Assembly: GCF_000427335.1 (NCBI RefSeq)
Contig: NZ_ATMR01000094.1
Coordinates: forward strand, 62,001-126,000
DNA: 64,000 nt
Direction of reading: 5' to 3'
From: Winogradskyella psychrotolerans RS-3
GTDB taxonomy: Bacteria; Bacteroidota; Bacteroidia; Flavobacteriales; Flavobacteriaceae
This document shows, one piece after another, positions 38,431 to 46,405 of the stretch (its first letter is position 1; each line of letters begins with the position of its first letter). Made by a program: the position numbers and the translations under genes. The notes under the pieces were generated by a model. It was not told the origin of the DNA, made no database searches, and was given only the letters and a program-made list of their open reading frames with translations.

Positions 38431-39453
38431 ATGGGAATATTTGATATATTTAAGAAGAAGACAACCGACTCAACATTTCCAGAAAATGAATTAGAGAAAA
38501 TTTTCTTACGAGCTACACAAGAAATAGCTGCTCAAAAGGAATTTTATCAAAAATTATTATGGAGTCAATTGTTTGTTTTGACCGACGAACATATGGATTC
38601 GGAAGAAGGAATTCAAACATTGGAAGAGGATACAATTGTGCGATTTGTAACGTTTGAAGAAGGACAAATTCCAATTTTTACTTCTACAAATAGAATTTTT
38701 GATAAAGGAGTAATAAAAGAAGAAGTTCCATATGTGAGTCTTAAAGGCCAGGACTTATTTCGTATTGCGAAAGGAGCAACATTTATTCTAAATCCTAATT
38801 CAAACTATGTAAAGGAATTAATCCCAGAGGAAATTGAAAACCTCATGGATGGAACACTCTATGACAAGATTGATGAACAGGAAATAGAGGATATTAAATT
38901 TCAAGAGTTTAATGAAATATTTGAACGAGCAGGAAATAAACAAGAAGGATTGATTTTGCTTGATGGATACCATATTAAAAAATTAAATAAATCAGAAAAA
39001 TCAAGACTAGAAGAATCTGTAATAGAATTTGAAAAATGTCTTGCCATAATTCCTGAACATTGGCAAAGTATGATATTAATGTCCAAGGCGCTTCAACGAT
39101 TAGAAAGACATTCTGAAGCTCTTGAACATTTAGAAAATGCTTGTAAAATTGAATTGGAAAATCATATCATTGCTATGGAGGCCTCTTTGGAAGCTATGCA
39201 CTTGAAAGACATTGATAAAGCATTGTATTATTCTGTAGAATCTCTAAGACGAAAACCCAATGATTATGCATTGATGGGCAATCACGCAATGAATTTACTT
39301 GTAGCCAATAAAGACCAAGAAGCTAAAAATACTATCGACAATGCGATTAAAATAAAGTCTAATGACGCTGTAAATAAAAACATCAGATTGATTATAAATG
39401 GTGTTATTTCTGGTAAACGAAAAAGACCAACTTTTGAAGACGCAATTAAATAA
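38431..39453 (+). CDS. SseB-like N-terminal domain plus tetratricopeptide repeats
   Basis: 340 residues. Residues about 18-140 resemble the SseB N-terminal domain (FLRATQEIAAQKEFYQKLLWSQLFVL, IPIFTSTNRIFD). Residues about 190-330 carry TPR-like helix pairs (HWQSMILMSKALQRLERHSEALEHL, KALYYSVESLRRKPNDYALMGNHA). TPRs imply a protein-binding role. The start follows element EA closely and the stop is followed at once by element EB, so it looks like a complete single-gene cassette. Confidence 0.7.
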   Translation: MGIFDIFKKKTTDSTFPENELEKIFLRATQEIAAQKEFYQKLLWSQLFVLTDEHMDSEEGIQTLEEDTIVRFVTFEEGQIPIFTSTNRIFDKGVIKEEVPYVSLKGQDLFRIAKGATFILNPNSNYVKELIPEEIENLMDGTLYDKIDEQEIEDIKFQEFNEIFERAGNKQEGLILLDGYHIKKLNKSEKSRLEESVIEFEKCLAIIPEHWQSMILMSKALQRLERHSEALEHLENACKIELENHIIAMEASLEAMHLKDIDKALYYSVESLRRKPNDYALMGNHAMNLLVANKDQEAKNTIDNAIKIKSNDAVNKNIRLIINGVISGKRKRPTFEDAIK

Positions 39454-39455
39454 TA

Positions 39456-39575
39456 ACGCTATCTAACACCTTGAATAATTAATTGCTTAGTCAATGTCAA
39501 CTTGCTAACATTGCTGTAAAATATTCTCACTATGACTTATTTATAAATGAAGTGTTTATACTATAGGTAAAAACC
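39456..39575. repeat. Cassette-type intergenic element (EB)
   Basis: Begins ACGCTATCTAACACC straight after the stop of the SseB gene, has AACTTGCTAACATTGCTGTAAAATATTCT in the centre, and ends GTGTTTATACTATAGGTAAA (39552-39571). Aligns with EA and E0; length about 120 bases. Confidence 0.6.
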
Positions 39576-39594
39576 CTAAATAGAAATTAATAAC

Positions 39595-39948
39595 ATGTTG
39601 TTCGAAAATCCATTATTTTTAATTCCATTCAGTAGCGGACTCATCTTTTGTGTTGTAGGACTATTTATGTATAAATTTCCACCAAAGAAGATTAACGGAA
39701 TCTATGGTTATAGGACAGCAAATTCTATGAAAAATCAAGTGAGATGGGATTTTGCACAACTATATTCATCTAAACAAATGATAAAATACGGACTTCTACT
39801 TTCAGTATTTGGATTAGTTGGTTTGGTGTACGAGCCATCTGAAAGTATTTCTACTATGTTAGGCTTAGGTTTAATGATTTTAATGGTAGTTTTATTAATC
39901 GTTAAAGTCGAGAAAAAAATCAAAGAAGAATTTAAAGATACTGAATAA
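39595..39948 (+). CDS. SdpI family membrane protein
   Basis: 117 residues with three hydrophobic segments and the FPPKKINGIYGYRTANSMKN motif of SdpI-type immunity proteins (signal-peptide-like N-terminus FLIPFSSGLIFCVVGLF). Members protect cells from the SdpC toxin in Bacillus, while many others have unknown targets. It follows element EB by 19 bases, so it may be the third cassette of the series, and precedes the TetR gene. Confidence 0.78.
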   Translation: MLFENPLFLIPFSSGLIFCVVGLFMYKFPPKKINGIYGYRTANSMKNQVRWDFAQLYSSKQMIKYGLLLSVFGLVGLVYEPSESISTMLGLGLMILMVVLLIVKVEKKIKEEFKDTE

Positions 39949-39955
39949 ATAAAAT

Positions 39956-39973
39956 AGACAGACTTGTCTGTTT
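39956..39973. promoter_or_regulatory. TetR operator O1
   Basis: ACAGAC-TT-GTCTGT perfect palindrome (39958-39971), with one mismatch in the outer arms. It covers the upstream part of the promoter of the TetR gene. The same sequence is found at O2. Confidence 0.75.
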
Positions 39974-39987
39974 ATAAAATTATTTTA

Positions 39988-39995
39988 TATATTTG
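39988..39995 (+). promoter_or_regulatory. -7 element of the TetR gene promoter
   Basis: TATATTTG five bases before the ATG at 40000; O1 ends 15 bases upstream, so a bound repressor would block RNA polymerase. The leader would be very short. Confidence 0.6.
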
Positions 39996-39999
39996 CACC

Positions 40000-40563
40000 A
40001 TGAAACATGCCGAAGTAAAAAATAGAATTACAGAAACGGCCTCATTTTTATTTTATAAGAATGGGTATAATTCTACAGGTATCAATCAAATTATTGCGGA
40101 AGCAGGCATTGCTAAGGCAACGTTATATAATCATTTTAAATCTAAAGAAGACATTTGTTTGGCGTATCTCCAATACAAGAATGTCAATTTTTTAGAAGAT
40201 TTTGAAAATTTTACAACGTCTAAACCAAAAGGAAAAGAGCAAATCCTAGCGATATTCGATTTCCTTCAACTGTTTTATCAGGATAAAGATTTTAATGGGT
40301 GTTGGTGTATAAAAACCGTTTCGGAAATTCCAAAAGATAATGAGATTATTAGACATGAAATTCAATCTCAAAAAAACGACTTTATCGCGATTATAGCAAG
40401 ACTGATCACCAACAATTTAGAACAAGTGAAAAGTGAGCAAGTAAATTCACTCGCAAGACAGATTTATTTACTGTATGAAAGTGCCGTTGGAGAAAGTCAC
40501 TTGCACCGAGAAGACTGGCCTATTGTTGAGTCTAAAAATTTATGTGAAAAAATAATAGCTTAA
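40000..40563 (+). CDS. TetR/AcrR family transcriptional regulator
   Basis: The start is taken at the ATG at 40000 (MKHAEVKNRITETASFLFYKNGY), which matches the family N-terminus; the upstream frame from 39964 crosses the operator and promoter. 187 residues. The helix-turn-helix is at residues about 20-60 (STGINQIIAEAGIAKATLYNHFKSKEDI), followed by a ligand-binding helical domain. It probably represses itself and the adjacent SDR gene through the shared palindrome at O1 and O2, and would be released by an unknown small ligand. Confidence 0.93.
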   Translation: MKHAEVKNRITETASFLFYKNGYNSTGINQIIAEAGIAKATLYNHFKSKEDICLAYLQYKNVNFLEDFENFTTSKPKGKEQILAIFDFLQLFYQDKDFNGCWCIKTVSEIPKDNEIIRHEIQSQKNDFIAIIARLITNNLEQVKSEQVNSLARQIYLLYESAVGESHLHREDWPIVESKNLCEKIIA

Positions 40564-40581
40564 AAAAATTTGAACAAACAA

Positions 40582-40599
40582 AGACAGACTTGTCTGTCT
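40582..40599. promoter_or_regulatory. TetR operator O2
   Basis: AGACAGACTTGTCTGTCT, a perfect 18-bp palindrome, 27 bases before the SDR start; 14 central bases are identical to O1. Confidence 0.78.
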
Positions 40600-40625
40600 A
40601 ATTTTAATAATTTAATAAAAATATA

Positions 40626-41372
40626 ATGAAAGAATTTGAAAACAAAGTAGCTTTAGTCATTGGCGGAACAAGCGGAATAGGTAATGCCACTACAAACGCC
40701 TTATTAGAAGGAGGAGCAATAGTACATGTTGTAGGTAGAAATACAGATAAAATTGCGGATGCACCAAACTTGGTTAAACACACGGCAAACATATCTAGTA
40801 CAACAGATGTAGATGCTTTAATCGCTAAAATTGAGGATTTAGATAACTTGGACTATTTGGTAAATGCATCAGGGATTTTTGGCCCTAAACCGTTTTTAGA
40901 TCACACTATGGAAGACTATAATTCGTATTTAGATTTAAATAGAGGTTTCTTCTTTATCACACAAAGTGCCGCTAAAAAAATGAAAGCAACTAAAGGAGGC
41001 TCTATTGTAAATGTAGGTTCTATGTGGGCAAAACAAGCCGTAAAAGCAACACCTTCTACGGCCTATTCTATGCAGAAAGCAGGTTTGCATTCGCTAACAC
41101 AACATTTGGCTATGGAATTAGCAGAAGATAACATTCGTGTTAATGCAGTGTCTCCTGCCTTAGTTAATACTCCTGTTTATCATGGTGTTTTTGGAGGTGA
41201 AGAAGCGGCTAAAGAAGCGTTGGTTGGTTTTAACGGATTTCACCCCATAGGTCGTTTTGGTGAATCTGAAGATGTAGCCAATACTATTATCTTTTTATTA
41301 TCAGACAAAGCAGCTTGGGTAACAGGTGCCATTTGGGATACCGATGGTGGTGTTATGGCTGGTAGAAATTAA
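40626..41372 (+). CDS. Short-chain dehydrogenase/reductase
   Basis: 248 residues. Cofactor motif GGTSGIGNA at the start, the LVNASG structural motif in the middle, catalytic Ser and YxxxK (AYSMQKAG) later, and [12 protein letters not shown]. It reduces or oxidises an unknown hydroxy/carbonyl compound with NAD(P). It is controlled by the adjacent TetR gene through O2, which suggests that its substrate is also the inducing ligand. A double hairpin follows. Confidence 0.93.
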   Translation: MKEFENKVALVIGGTSGIGNATTNALLEGGAIVHVVGRNTDKIADAPNLVKHTANISSTTDVDALIAKIEDLDNLDYLVNASGIFGPKPFLDHTMEDYNSYLDLNRGFFFITQSAAKKMKATKGGSIVNVGSMWAKQAVKATPSTAYSMQKAGLHSLTQHLAMELAEDNIRVNAVSPALVNTPVYHGVFGGEEAAKEALVGFNGFHPIGRFGESEDVANTIIFLLSDKAAWVTGAIWDTDGGVMAGRN

Positions 41373-41392
41373 AAAACTAAAAATAATTATTG

Positions 41393-41461
41393 AGCCATAA
41401 CCTTAACTCATTTTGGTTATGGCTTTTCTATTTTATAAATCTCAAAATAATTTTGAGATTT
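41393..41461. terminator. Double hairpin after the SDR gene
   Basis: First hairpin: arms AGCCATAACC and GGTTATGGCT (41393-41424) with a short T-run, a plausible terminator. Second: perfect arms AAATCTCAAAA and TTTTGAGATTT (41437-41461), 17 bases before the next ATG, which could be an operator for the hydrolase pair. Confidence 0.7.
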
Positions 41462-41478
41462 AAATTTGAATTCAAACT

Positions 41479-42459
41479 ATGAAAAATTTAGTCCTAACCG
41501 TGAGTATCGTTTTACTGTTTATTTCTTGTAAAGAGACAGTAACATCAGAAACGGACCGTATGTCTAAAACTACAACGTCCAATAGTACTAGTGAAAAATC
41601 AACATTAAAATATAAAACATTAGCTGTAAACGGGATAAATATTGCCTATCGAGAAGCTGGTAATCCCAAAAACCCGACTATTGTTTTACTACATGGTTTT
41701 CCGGCATCATCGTACCAATACCGAAAAGTGTTAGCACAATTATCTAACGAGTTTCATTTAATCGCACCTGATTATCCAGGTTTTGGGAACAGTGATTTTC
41801 CAGATGCTGAAACATATACGTATACCTTTGATAATATAGCGACTACTATTGATTCCTTTTTAGAGCAAAAGGAGATTAATTCTTATGCTATAATGATTCA
41901 AGATTATGGAGCTCCTATTGGTTTTAGATTAGCGACTGCACATCCTGAAAGAATTGCAGCAATCATCAATCAAAATGGAAATGCTTACGAAGAAGGTCTA
42001 GGCGATGCTTGGGCTGGAATAAAAGCACTTTGGAAAAATAGAACAAAAGAAACCGAAGATGCTTTATTGACTGCTTTTTCTTTGGAAGGTTTAAAATGGC
42101 AATACACACATGGTGTTAGAGATATTGAAACCGTAGATCCTGATAGTTACAATTTAGATTTCTTAAGATTGTCTAGACCCAATGCACATGCCGTAAATTT
42201 AGATTTGTTTTACGATTATCAAAATAACGTGAAGCTTTACCCAAAATGGCAAGATTATTTAAGAGATAACCAACCACCATTATTAATAGTTTGGGGTAAA
42301 AACGATGCTTTTTTTCCTGAAAGTGGTGCCGAAGCGTTTAAAAAAGACGTAAAAGACATTGATTATAACATTTATGATACAGGGCATTTTGCTTTGGAAG
42401 AAGAGGGTGATGCCATTATTGAAAGCATTAGAAACTTCATGAGAAATCAAAATAAATAA
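41479..42459 (+). CDS. Alpha/beta hydrolase lipoprotein (haloalkane dehalogenase/epoxide hydrolase-like), copy 1
   Basis: 326 residues. N-terminal lipobox VLLFISC, then a Ser/Thr-rich linker and the hydrolase core. Oxyanion-hole motif LLHGFPASSYQYR, nucleophile Asp in IQDYGAPIG, acid Asp in WGKNDAFF, and catalytic His in TGHFALEEEG. An Asp nucleophile marks the dehalogenase/epoxide-hydrolase branch, which opens an ester intermediate with water. The protein is probably on the periplasmic face of the outer membrane. A paralogue follows 9 bases later. Confidence 0.9.
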   Translation: MKNLVLTVSIVLLFISCKETVTSETDRMSKTTTSNSTSEKSTLKYKTLAVNGINIAYREAGNPKNPTIVLLHGFPASSYQYRKVLAQLSNEFHLIAPDYPGFGNSDFPDAETYTYTFDNIATTIDSFLEQKEINSYAIMIQDYGAPIGFRLATAHPERIAAIINQNGNAYEEGLGDAWAGIKALWKNRTKETEDALLTAFSLEGLKWQYTHGVRDIETVDPDSYNLDFLRLSRPNAHAVNLDLFYDYQNNVKLYPKWQDYLRDNQPPLLIVWGKNDAFFPESGAEAFKKDVKDIDYNIYDTGHFALEEEGDAIIESIRNFMRNQNK

Positions 42460-42468
42460 ACATCTAGA

Positions 42469-43437
42469 ATGAAGCAATTTGTAATAATTTTATTGGTAAT
42501 ATTATCCTTATTTGGATGTCAGGGTAAAACAGACGAGACTAAAAAACAGTTCTTTTTACCACCAACGACAACCTATAATTATGTAGAAATTGATAGTGTA
42601 AAACTATTTTATAGAGAAGCAGGAGATAAAAGCAATCCAACGATAGTATTGCTGCATGGTTATCCGTCATCTTCACATTCGTATAGAAACCTTATTCCGA
42701 TGCTGGCGACGCATTATCATGTAATTGCACCAGATAATTTAGGGTCGGGTTATAGCACGCATTTAGATCCTGCAACGACGACATACACTTTTGATCTCTT
42801 GGCTGATTATACGGAGAAGTTAATCGATACACTTCAAATTAAGAATTATGTAATGTTCATGCAAGATTTTGGGGCTCCTGTGGGTTACCGAATGATGATG
42901 AGAAATCCAAAACGGATTGAGGCTTTAATTGTTCAAAATGCGAATGCGTATTTAGACGGTTTAACGCCTAAACGACAAGCTTTTTTTAGAACAGCACAAA
43001 CGGATACCTCACAAGTAAAGCACGATTTTTTATATCGTTTAACAGGTGAAGATGCGATAATAAACCAGCAGTATTTATTTGATTTAGACGCTACAAGTAT
43101 CAATATTCAGAGTCCGGATGCTTGGACACACGACTTAACATTTTTAAGGTCTAAGAAAGACAGAGAAATTCAAGTGCAGCTATTTAAAGATTACAATACC
43201 AATTTAATTCGCTATCCGAAATGGCAAAAGATGTTGAGAGAGAACCAACCAAAAACCTTAATAGCTTGGGGTAAAAAGGACTTGAAATTCAATTATAAAG
43301 GAGCGGAAGCTTATTTAAGAGATTTACCCAATGCAGAGTTGCACTTATTAGATGCTGGCCATTTTGCAGCAGAAGAAAAGACACAGGATATTGCAATACT
43401 TATTTTAGAATTTTTGTCTAAGAATGAGATAAGATAA
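42469..43437 (+). CDS. Alpha/beta hydrolase lipoprotein, copy 2
   Basis: 322 residues. Lipobox LSLFGC, then hydrolase core with LLHGYPSSSHSYR, nucleophile in MQDFGAPVG, acid Asp in WGKKDLKF and His in AGHFAAEEKT. The same catalytic layout as copy 1, 9 bases upstream, shows a tandem duplication with later divergence. The two probably share the transcript, with different substrate preference. Its 3' end is followed by a terminator hairpin. Confidence 0.9.
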   Translation: MKQFVIILLVILSLFGCQGKTDETKKQFFLPPTTTYNYVEIDSVKLFYREAGDKSNPTIVLLHGYPSSSHSYRNLIPMLATHYHVIAPDNLGSGYSTHLDPATTTYTFDLLADYTEKLIDTLQIKNYVMFMQDFGAPVGYRMMMRNPKRIEALIVQNANAYLDGLTPKRQAFFRTAQTDTSQVKHDFLYRLTGEDAIINQQYLFDLDATSINIQSPDAWTHDLTFLRSKKDREIQVQLFKDYNTNLIRYPKWQKMLRENQPKTLIAWGKKDLKFNYKGAEAYLRDLPNAELHLLDAGHFAAEEKTQDIAILILEFLSKNEIR

Positions 43438-43510
43438 AGAGTTAAAAGTGCGAAACCTACTTTATAAATCATATTTAAGGTAAAGGCTTGTAGTTATCCT
43501 AAATTTGCGC

Positions 43511-43537
43511 AAAGGATGGTAACGGCATCCTTTTTTG
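43511..43537 (+). terminator. Terminator of the hydrolase pair
   Basis: Arms AAAGGATG and CATCCTTT with a T-run; lies 75 bases past the copy 2 stop. Confidence 0.7.
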
Positions 43538-43665
43538 CCATTAAAAGCAAAAAAGATATAGTGGACAGCCTGGTTTATGCGCCCAACAAAGTAAATATAT
43601 AAGGCATCTATATGGCTATAACCAAAACATATACAGCCATTGTAAGGTTTGCCAAATATTTTGAC

Positions 43666-43673
43666 TAATTTTG
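43666..43673 (+). promoter_or_regulatory. -7 element of the trxA promoter
   Basis: TAATTTTG, 61 bases upstream of the trxA ATG, matches TAnnTTTG. Confidence 0.55.
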
Positions 43674-43733
43674 CAGTTGTACCAGTAAAAGGTGCACTAA
43701 AAACGAAGTACAATACAATTAAAAATAAATATT

Positions 43734-44051
43734 ATGGCATTAGAAATAACAGATGCAAATTTTGAAGAGACAGTATTAAAGAGTGACAAACCAGTAGTAG
43801 TTGATTTCTGGGCTGCTTGGTGTGGACCATGTCGTATGGTTGGACCAATCATTGATGAAATCAGTACAGAATACGAAGGTAAAGCTGTAGTTGGTAAGGT
43901 AGATGTTGATGCAAATCAAGAATTCGCTGCTAAGTATGGTGTTAGAAACATCCCTACTGTTTTGGTTTTTCAAGGTGGTGAAGTTGTTGGTCGCCAGGTT
44001 GGAGTTGCGCCTAAAAAGGCATATTCTGACGCTATCGACGCACTTTTGTAG
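43734..44051 (+). CDS. trxA: Thioredoxin
   Basis: 105 residues, a single thioredoxin domain. The redox-active WCGPC (residues 29-33) in VDFWAAWCGPCRMV and the cis-Pro in NIPTVLVF are intact. It reduces protein disulfides in the cytosol; no export signal is present. It has its own promoter and a strong terminator, so it is a single-gene unit, with the DUF58 gene starting after the terminator. Confidence 0.96.
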   Translation: MALEITDANFEETVLKSDKPVVVDFWAAWCGPCRMVGPIIDEISTEYEGKAVVGKVDVDANQEFAAKYGVRNIPTVLVFQGGEVVGRQVGVAPKKAYSDAIDALL

Positions 44052-44073
44052 TCAATACTCTAAAAGAAATGAT

Positions 44074-44104
44074 AAAAGGTTTGCCTATACGGCAAACCTT
44101 TTTT
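44074..44104 (+). terminator. trxA terminator
   Basis: 12-base arms AAAAGGTTTGCC and GGCAAACCTTTT with a T-run. Confidence 0.9.
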
Positions 44105-44118
44105 AGTTTCGGTAACTG

Positions 44119-45048
44119 ATGGATTTACAACAAGAACTCAATAAAACAGGAGGTTTTAAAAATCTCGAATTATTAGCGAAGCAAGTCGTTGAAGGCTTTA
44201 TTGCTGGGATGCATAAAAGTCCATTTCATGGGTTTTCTGCTGAGTTTGCTGAGCATAAGATTTATAATCCGGGAGAAAGCACGAGACATATAGATTGGAA
44301 GTTATATGCGAAAACAGACCGTTTGTATACCAAGCGTTATGATGAAGAAACCAATTTGCGTTGCCATATTATATTAGATAATAGCCGTTCTATGCATTAT
44401 CCTGAATCGGCTGGAACTTCTATAGATAATCTTAATAAAATCGCATTCTCGGCTCTGGCAAGTGCATCTATGATGCATATTCTTAAAAAACAACGCGATG
44501 CTGTTGGCTTGAGTATTTATAGTGATACTTATGATTTCTATTCCCCTGAAAAGGGTAGTGAGCGTCATCATCAAATGCTATTACATAAGTTGAGTGACGC
44601 GGTAGTTTCTAAATCTGAGACTAAAACAACAGAAACGTATCGGTATTTACATCAGATTGCAGAAAAAATTTATCGTAGATCTTTGATTTTTGTGTTTACA
44701 GATATGTTTCAAACCTCAGAAGAGGATGAAAAATTGTTTGAAGCGTTGCGACATTTAAAGCATAATAAGCATGAAGTGGTCTTATTTCATGTTTTTGATA
44801 AAGAAAAAGAACAATCTTTTAATTTTAATAATATACCAACACGATTTATAGATGTTGAGACTGGTGACCATATAAATTTGTACGCCGATAACATCAAAGA
44901 GAACTACGAAAAATCTGTAAAAGAATACTTTACAGACTTAAAATTAAGGTGTGGTCAATACCGAATTAAGTATGTAGAGGCTGATATTAATGCTGGTTTT
45001 AATAGTATATTAACCACCTACATGATAGAGCGACAAAAATTTATTTAA
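44119..45048 (+). CDS. DUF58 domain protein
   Basis: 309 residues. The segment GESTRHIDWKLYAKTDRLYTKRYDEETNL is the DUF58 signature, followed by a von Willebrand-like fold with a MIDAS-type DNSRSMH. DUF58 proteins usually act with MoxR AAA ATPases in batteries for metal-dependent complex assembly, but no MoxR gene lies beside this one. It starts 15 bases after the trxA terminator and precedes the tRNA gene. Confidence 0.9.
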   Translation: MDLQQELNKTGGFKNLELLAKQVVEGFIAGMHKSPFHGFSAEFAEHKIYNPGESTRHIDWKLYAKTDRLYTKRYDEETNLRCHIILDNSRSMHYPESAGTSIDNLNKIAFSALASASMMHILKKQRDAVGLSIYSDTYDFYSPEKGSERHHQMLLHKLSDAVVSKSETKTTETYRYLHQIAEKIYRRSLIFVFTDMFQTSEEDEKLFEALRHLKHNKHEVVLFHVFDKEKEQSFNFNNIPTRFIDVETGDHINLYADNIKENYEKSVKEYFTDLKLRCGQYRIKYVEADINAGFNSILTTYMIERQKFI

Positions 45049-45123
45049 AATATTTTTTATTTTTTTGTTTTTTGTTTGTGGAATTGAAAATGCAGTGTAT
45101 ATTTGCACTCGCAATTAAGCAAC

Positions 45124-45197
45124 GGTCTGGTAGTTCAGTTGGTTAGAATGTCGCCCTGTCACGGCGAAGGTCGCGGGTTCGAGTCCCGTCCAGACCG
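45124..45197 (+). tRNA. tRNA-Asp (anticodon GTC)
   Basis: 74 nt. Acceptor arms GGTCTGG (45124-45130) and CCAGACC (45190-45196), a D-loop with AGTTGGTTAGA, anticodon stem TCGCC/GGCGA with loop CTGTCAC carrying GTC at 45158-45160, and T-arm GCGGGTTCGAGTCCCGT. A T-rich terminator hairpin follows. Confidence 0.97.
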
Positions 45198-45214
45198 CTA
45201 AAATTGCAAAAGAA

Positions 45215-45240
45215 GCTTCAAGAAATTGAGGCTTTTTTTT
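45215..45240 (+). terminator. Terminator after the tRNA gene
   Basis: Seven-pair stem (45215-45221 with 45226-45232) followed by eight T residues. Confidence 0.8.
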
Positions 45241-45448
45241 AGCAATATAATGACGTTGTGTTGTTCTAGGAGAGATCCTAGAGTAGTTGTAAGAAACTCA
45301 TTGTTGTTGAGTTCTTACCAATGAGAAGCTTTCCTTTTTTCTGTATAAGAAGATCGGGATGCTTTTTGTTTTTAGGGGCTTTTTGAGTAGCGTCAATATT
45401 AGTTTCTATTTTAAATTTAGAGGTCGTTGCCGTCTTTAACTTTCGTTT

Positions 45449-46207
45449 TTAGTATATCAATTTACCATTCTCTGTTAAAACAATCTGATCGTTTTTTAAA
45501 ACTTCGAGCGTAGCTTCGGGTTCATCATCTTTAGATATGCTATTTCTGTATATTGTGTAAGTGTATAGTCCGTTTGTAAATGTAATAGCATAATTACCTC
45601 CGTTACCTTGAAATTCATAGTCTCCGTCACTCAACACTAAATTGGGTTTTGAAGATTCTTTATCAGTTATGTTCCAAGATGCGTATCTGTAAGTGTTATT
45701 AGCGAGCTGGTCTATTCTAATGATGTGTTTTTTAGTCTTTAGCTTAAGCGTTGGGTTGTCAAATGTTTTCAAAGAGCTGTGCAGGTTTTCTTTATCCTTG
45801 GCTATCAATGCGGTTCTGTTCTTTCTTTCAGTCTCGCTTTCGTAGTTTATGGCTTTTATTTTTCCGTTGTCGCTATCCATCCAGATTACTCCATCATTTA
45901 GCATAATACCTCTCCAACCAACTTCTTCCCACTGTTCAGCTTTAGAATTTGTGATTAGTGCAACTAGTTTATCATCAAAAACCTCGGAAAAGCGCTGCTT
46001 AAAATCGGCTTCGTTTTGTATGCTTAGTAGAGGATATTCTCGGTTTAAAGGGTAATTGATGTGCTTAGCTAATTGGTCAATGTTTTTGGCTTTAAACAAG
46101 CTTGTTATTGTGTTGATGTTGGTTCTTTTTTGCTCATCAAGCGTTTCGCTTTGTGTAAAACCTATTTTTGCAACAAATAGTAGTAAAACTAAAAATCTGA
46201 TTTTCAT
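45449..46207 (-). CDS. Exported protein of unknown function
   Basis: 252 residues. The N-terminus MKIRFLVLLLFVAKIGFTQ is a signal peptide. The mature part has a SnoaL/NTF2-like or lipocalin-like alternation (NINTITSLFKAKNIDQLAKHI, then WRGIMLNDGVIWMDSDNGK), and a beta-rich C-terminus (DYEFQGNGGNYAITF). I do not recognise the family. It follows the CsgG-like operon by 199 bases and a hairpin, so it may be a separate unit. Confidence 0.65.
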   Translation of the reverse strand: MKIRFLVLLLFVAKIGFTQSETLDEQKRTNINTITSLFKAKNIDQLAKHINYPLNREYPLLSIQNEADFKQRFSEVFDDKLVALITNSKAEQWEEVGWRGIMLNDGVIWMDSDNGKIKAINYESETERKNRTALIAKDKENLHSSLKTFDNPTLKLKTKKHIIRIDQLANNTYRYASWNITDKESSKPNLVLSDGDYEFQGNGGNYAITFTNGLYTYTIYRNSISKDDEPEATLEVLKNDQIVLTENGKLIY

Positions 46208-46344
46208 AATTAGGTGTTTTTATAAATTTTTAAAATGTCATGTATGGTTGGTTTGTATAACTAAGATTACTTAATGATAAGTGGTCTAAGTAATTTGAAT
46301 TAAGATGGGTTTTAATGAAATATGTAGCGAAATTGAGAAACAAG

Positions 46345-46379
46345 AAAGCCGACTCTAAAAATGACATTGAGACGGCTTT
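46345..46379 (-). terminator. Probable terminator of the CsgG-like operon
   Basis: Arms AAAGCCG and CGGCTTT, with additional pairs inside, placed 27 bases past the last gene stop on the minus strand. Confidence 0.55.
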
Positions 46380-46405
46380 ACTTAGAATTAATAGACTCCC
46401 TAAAT

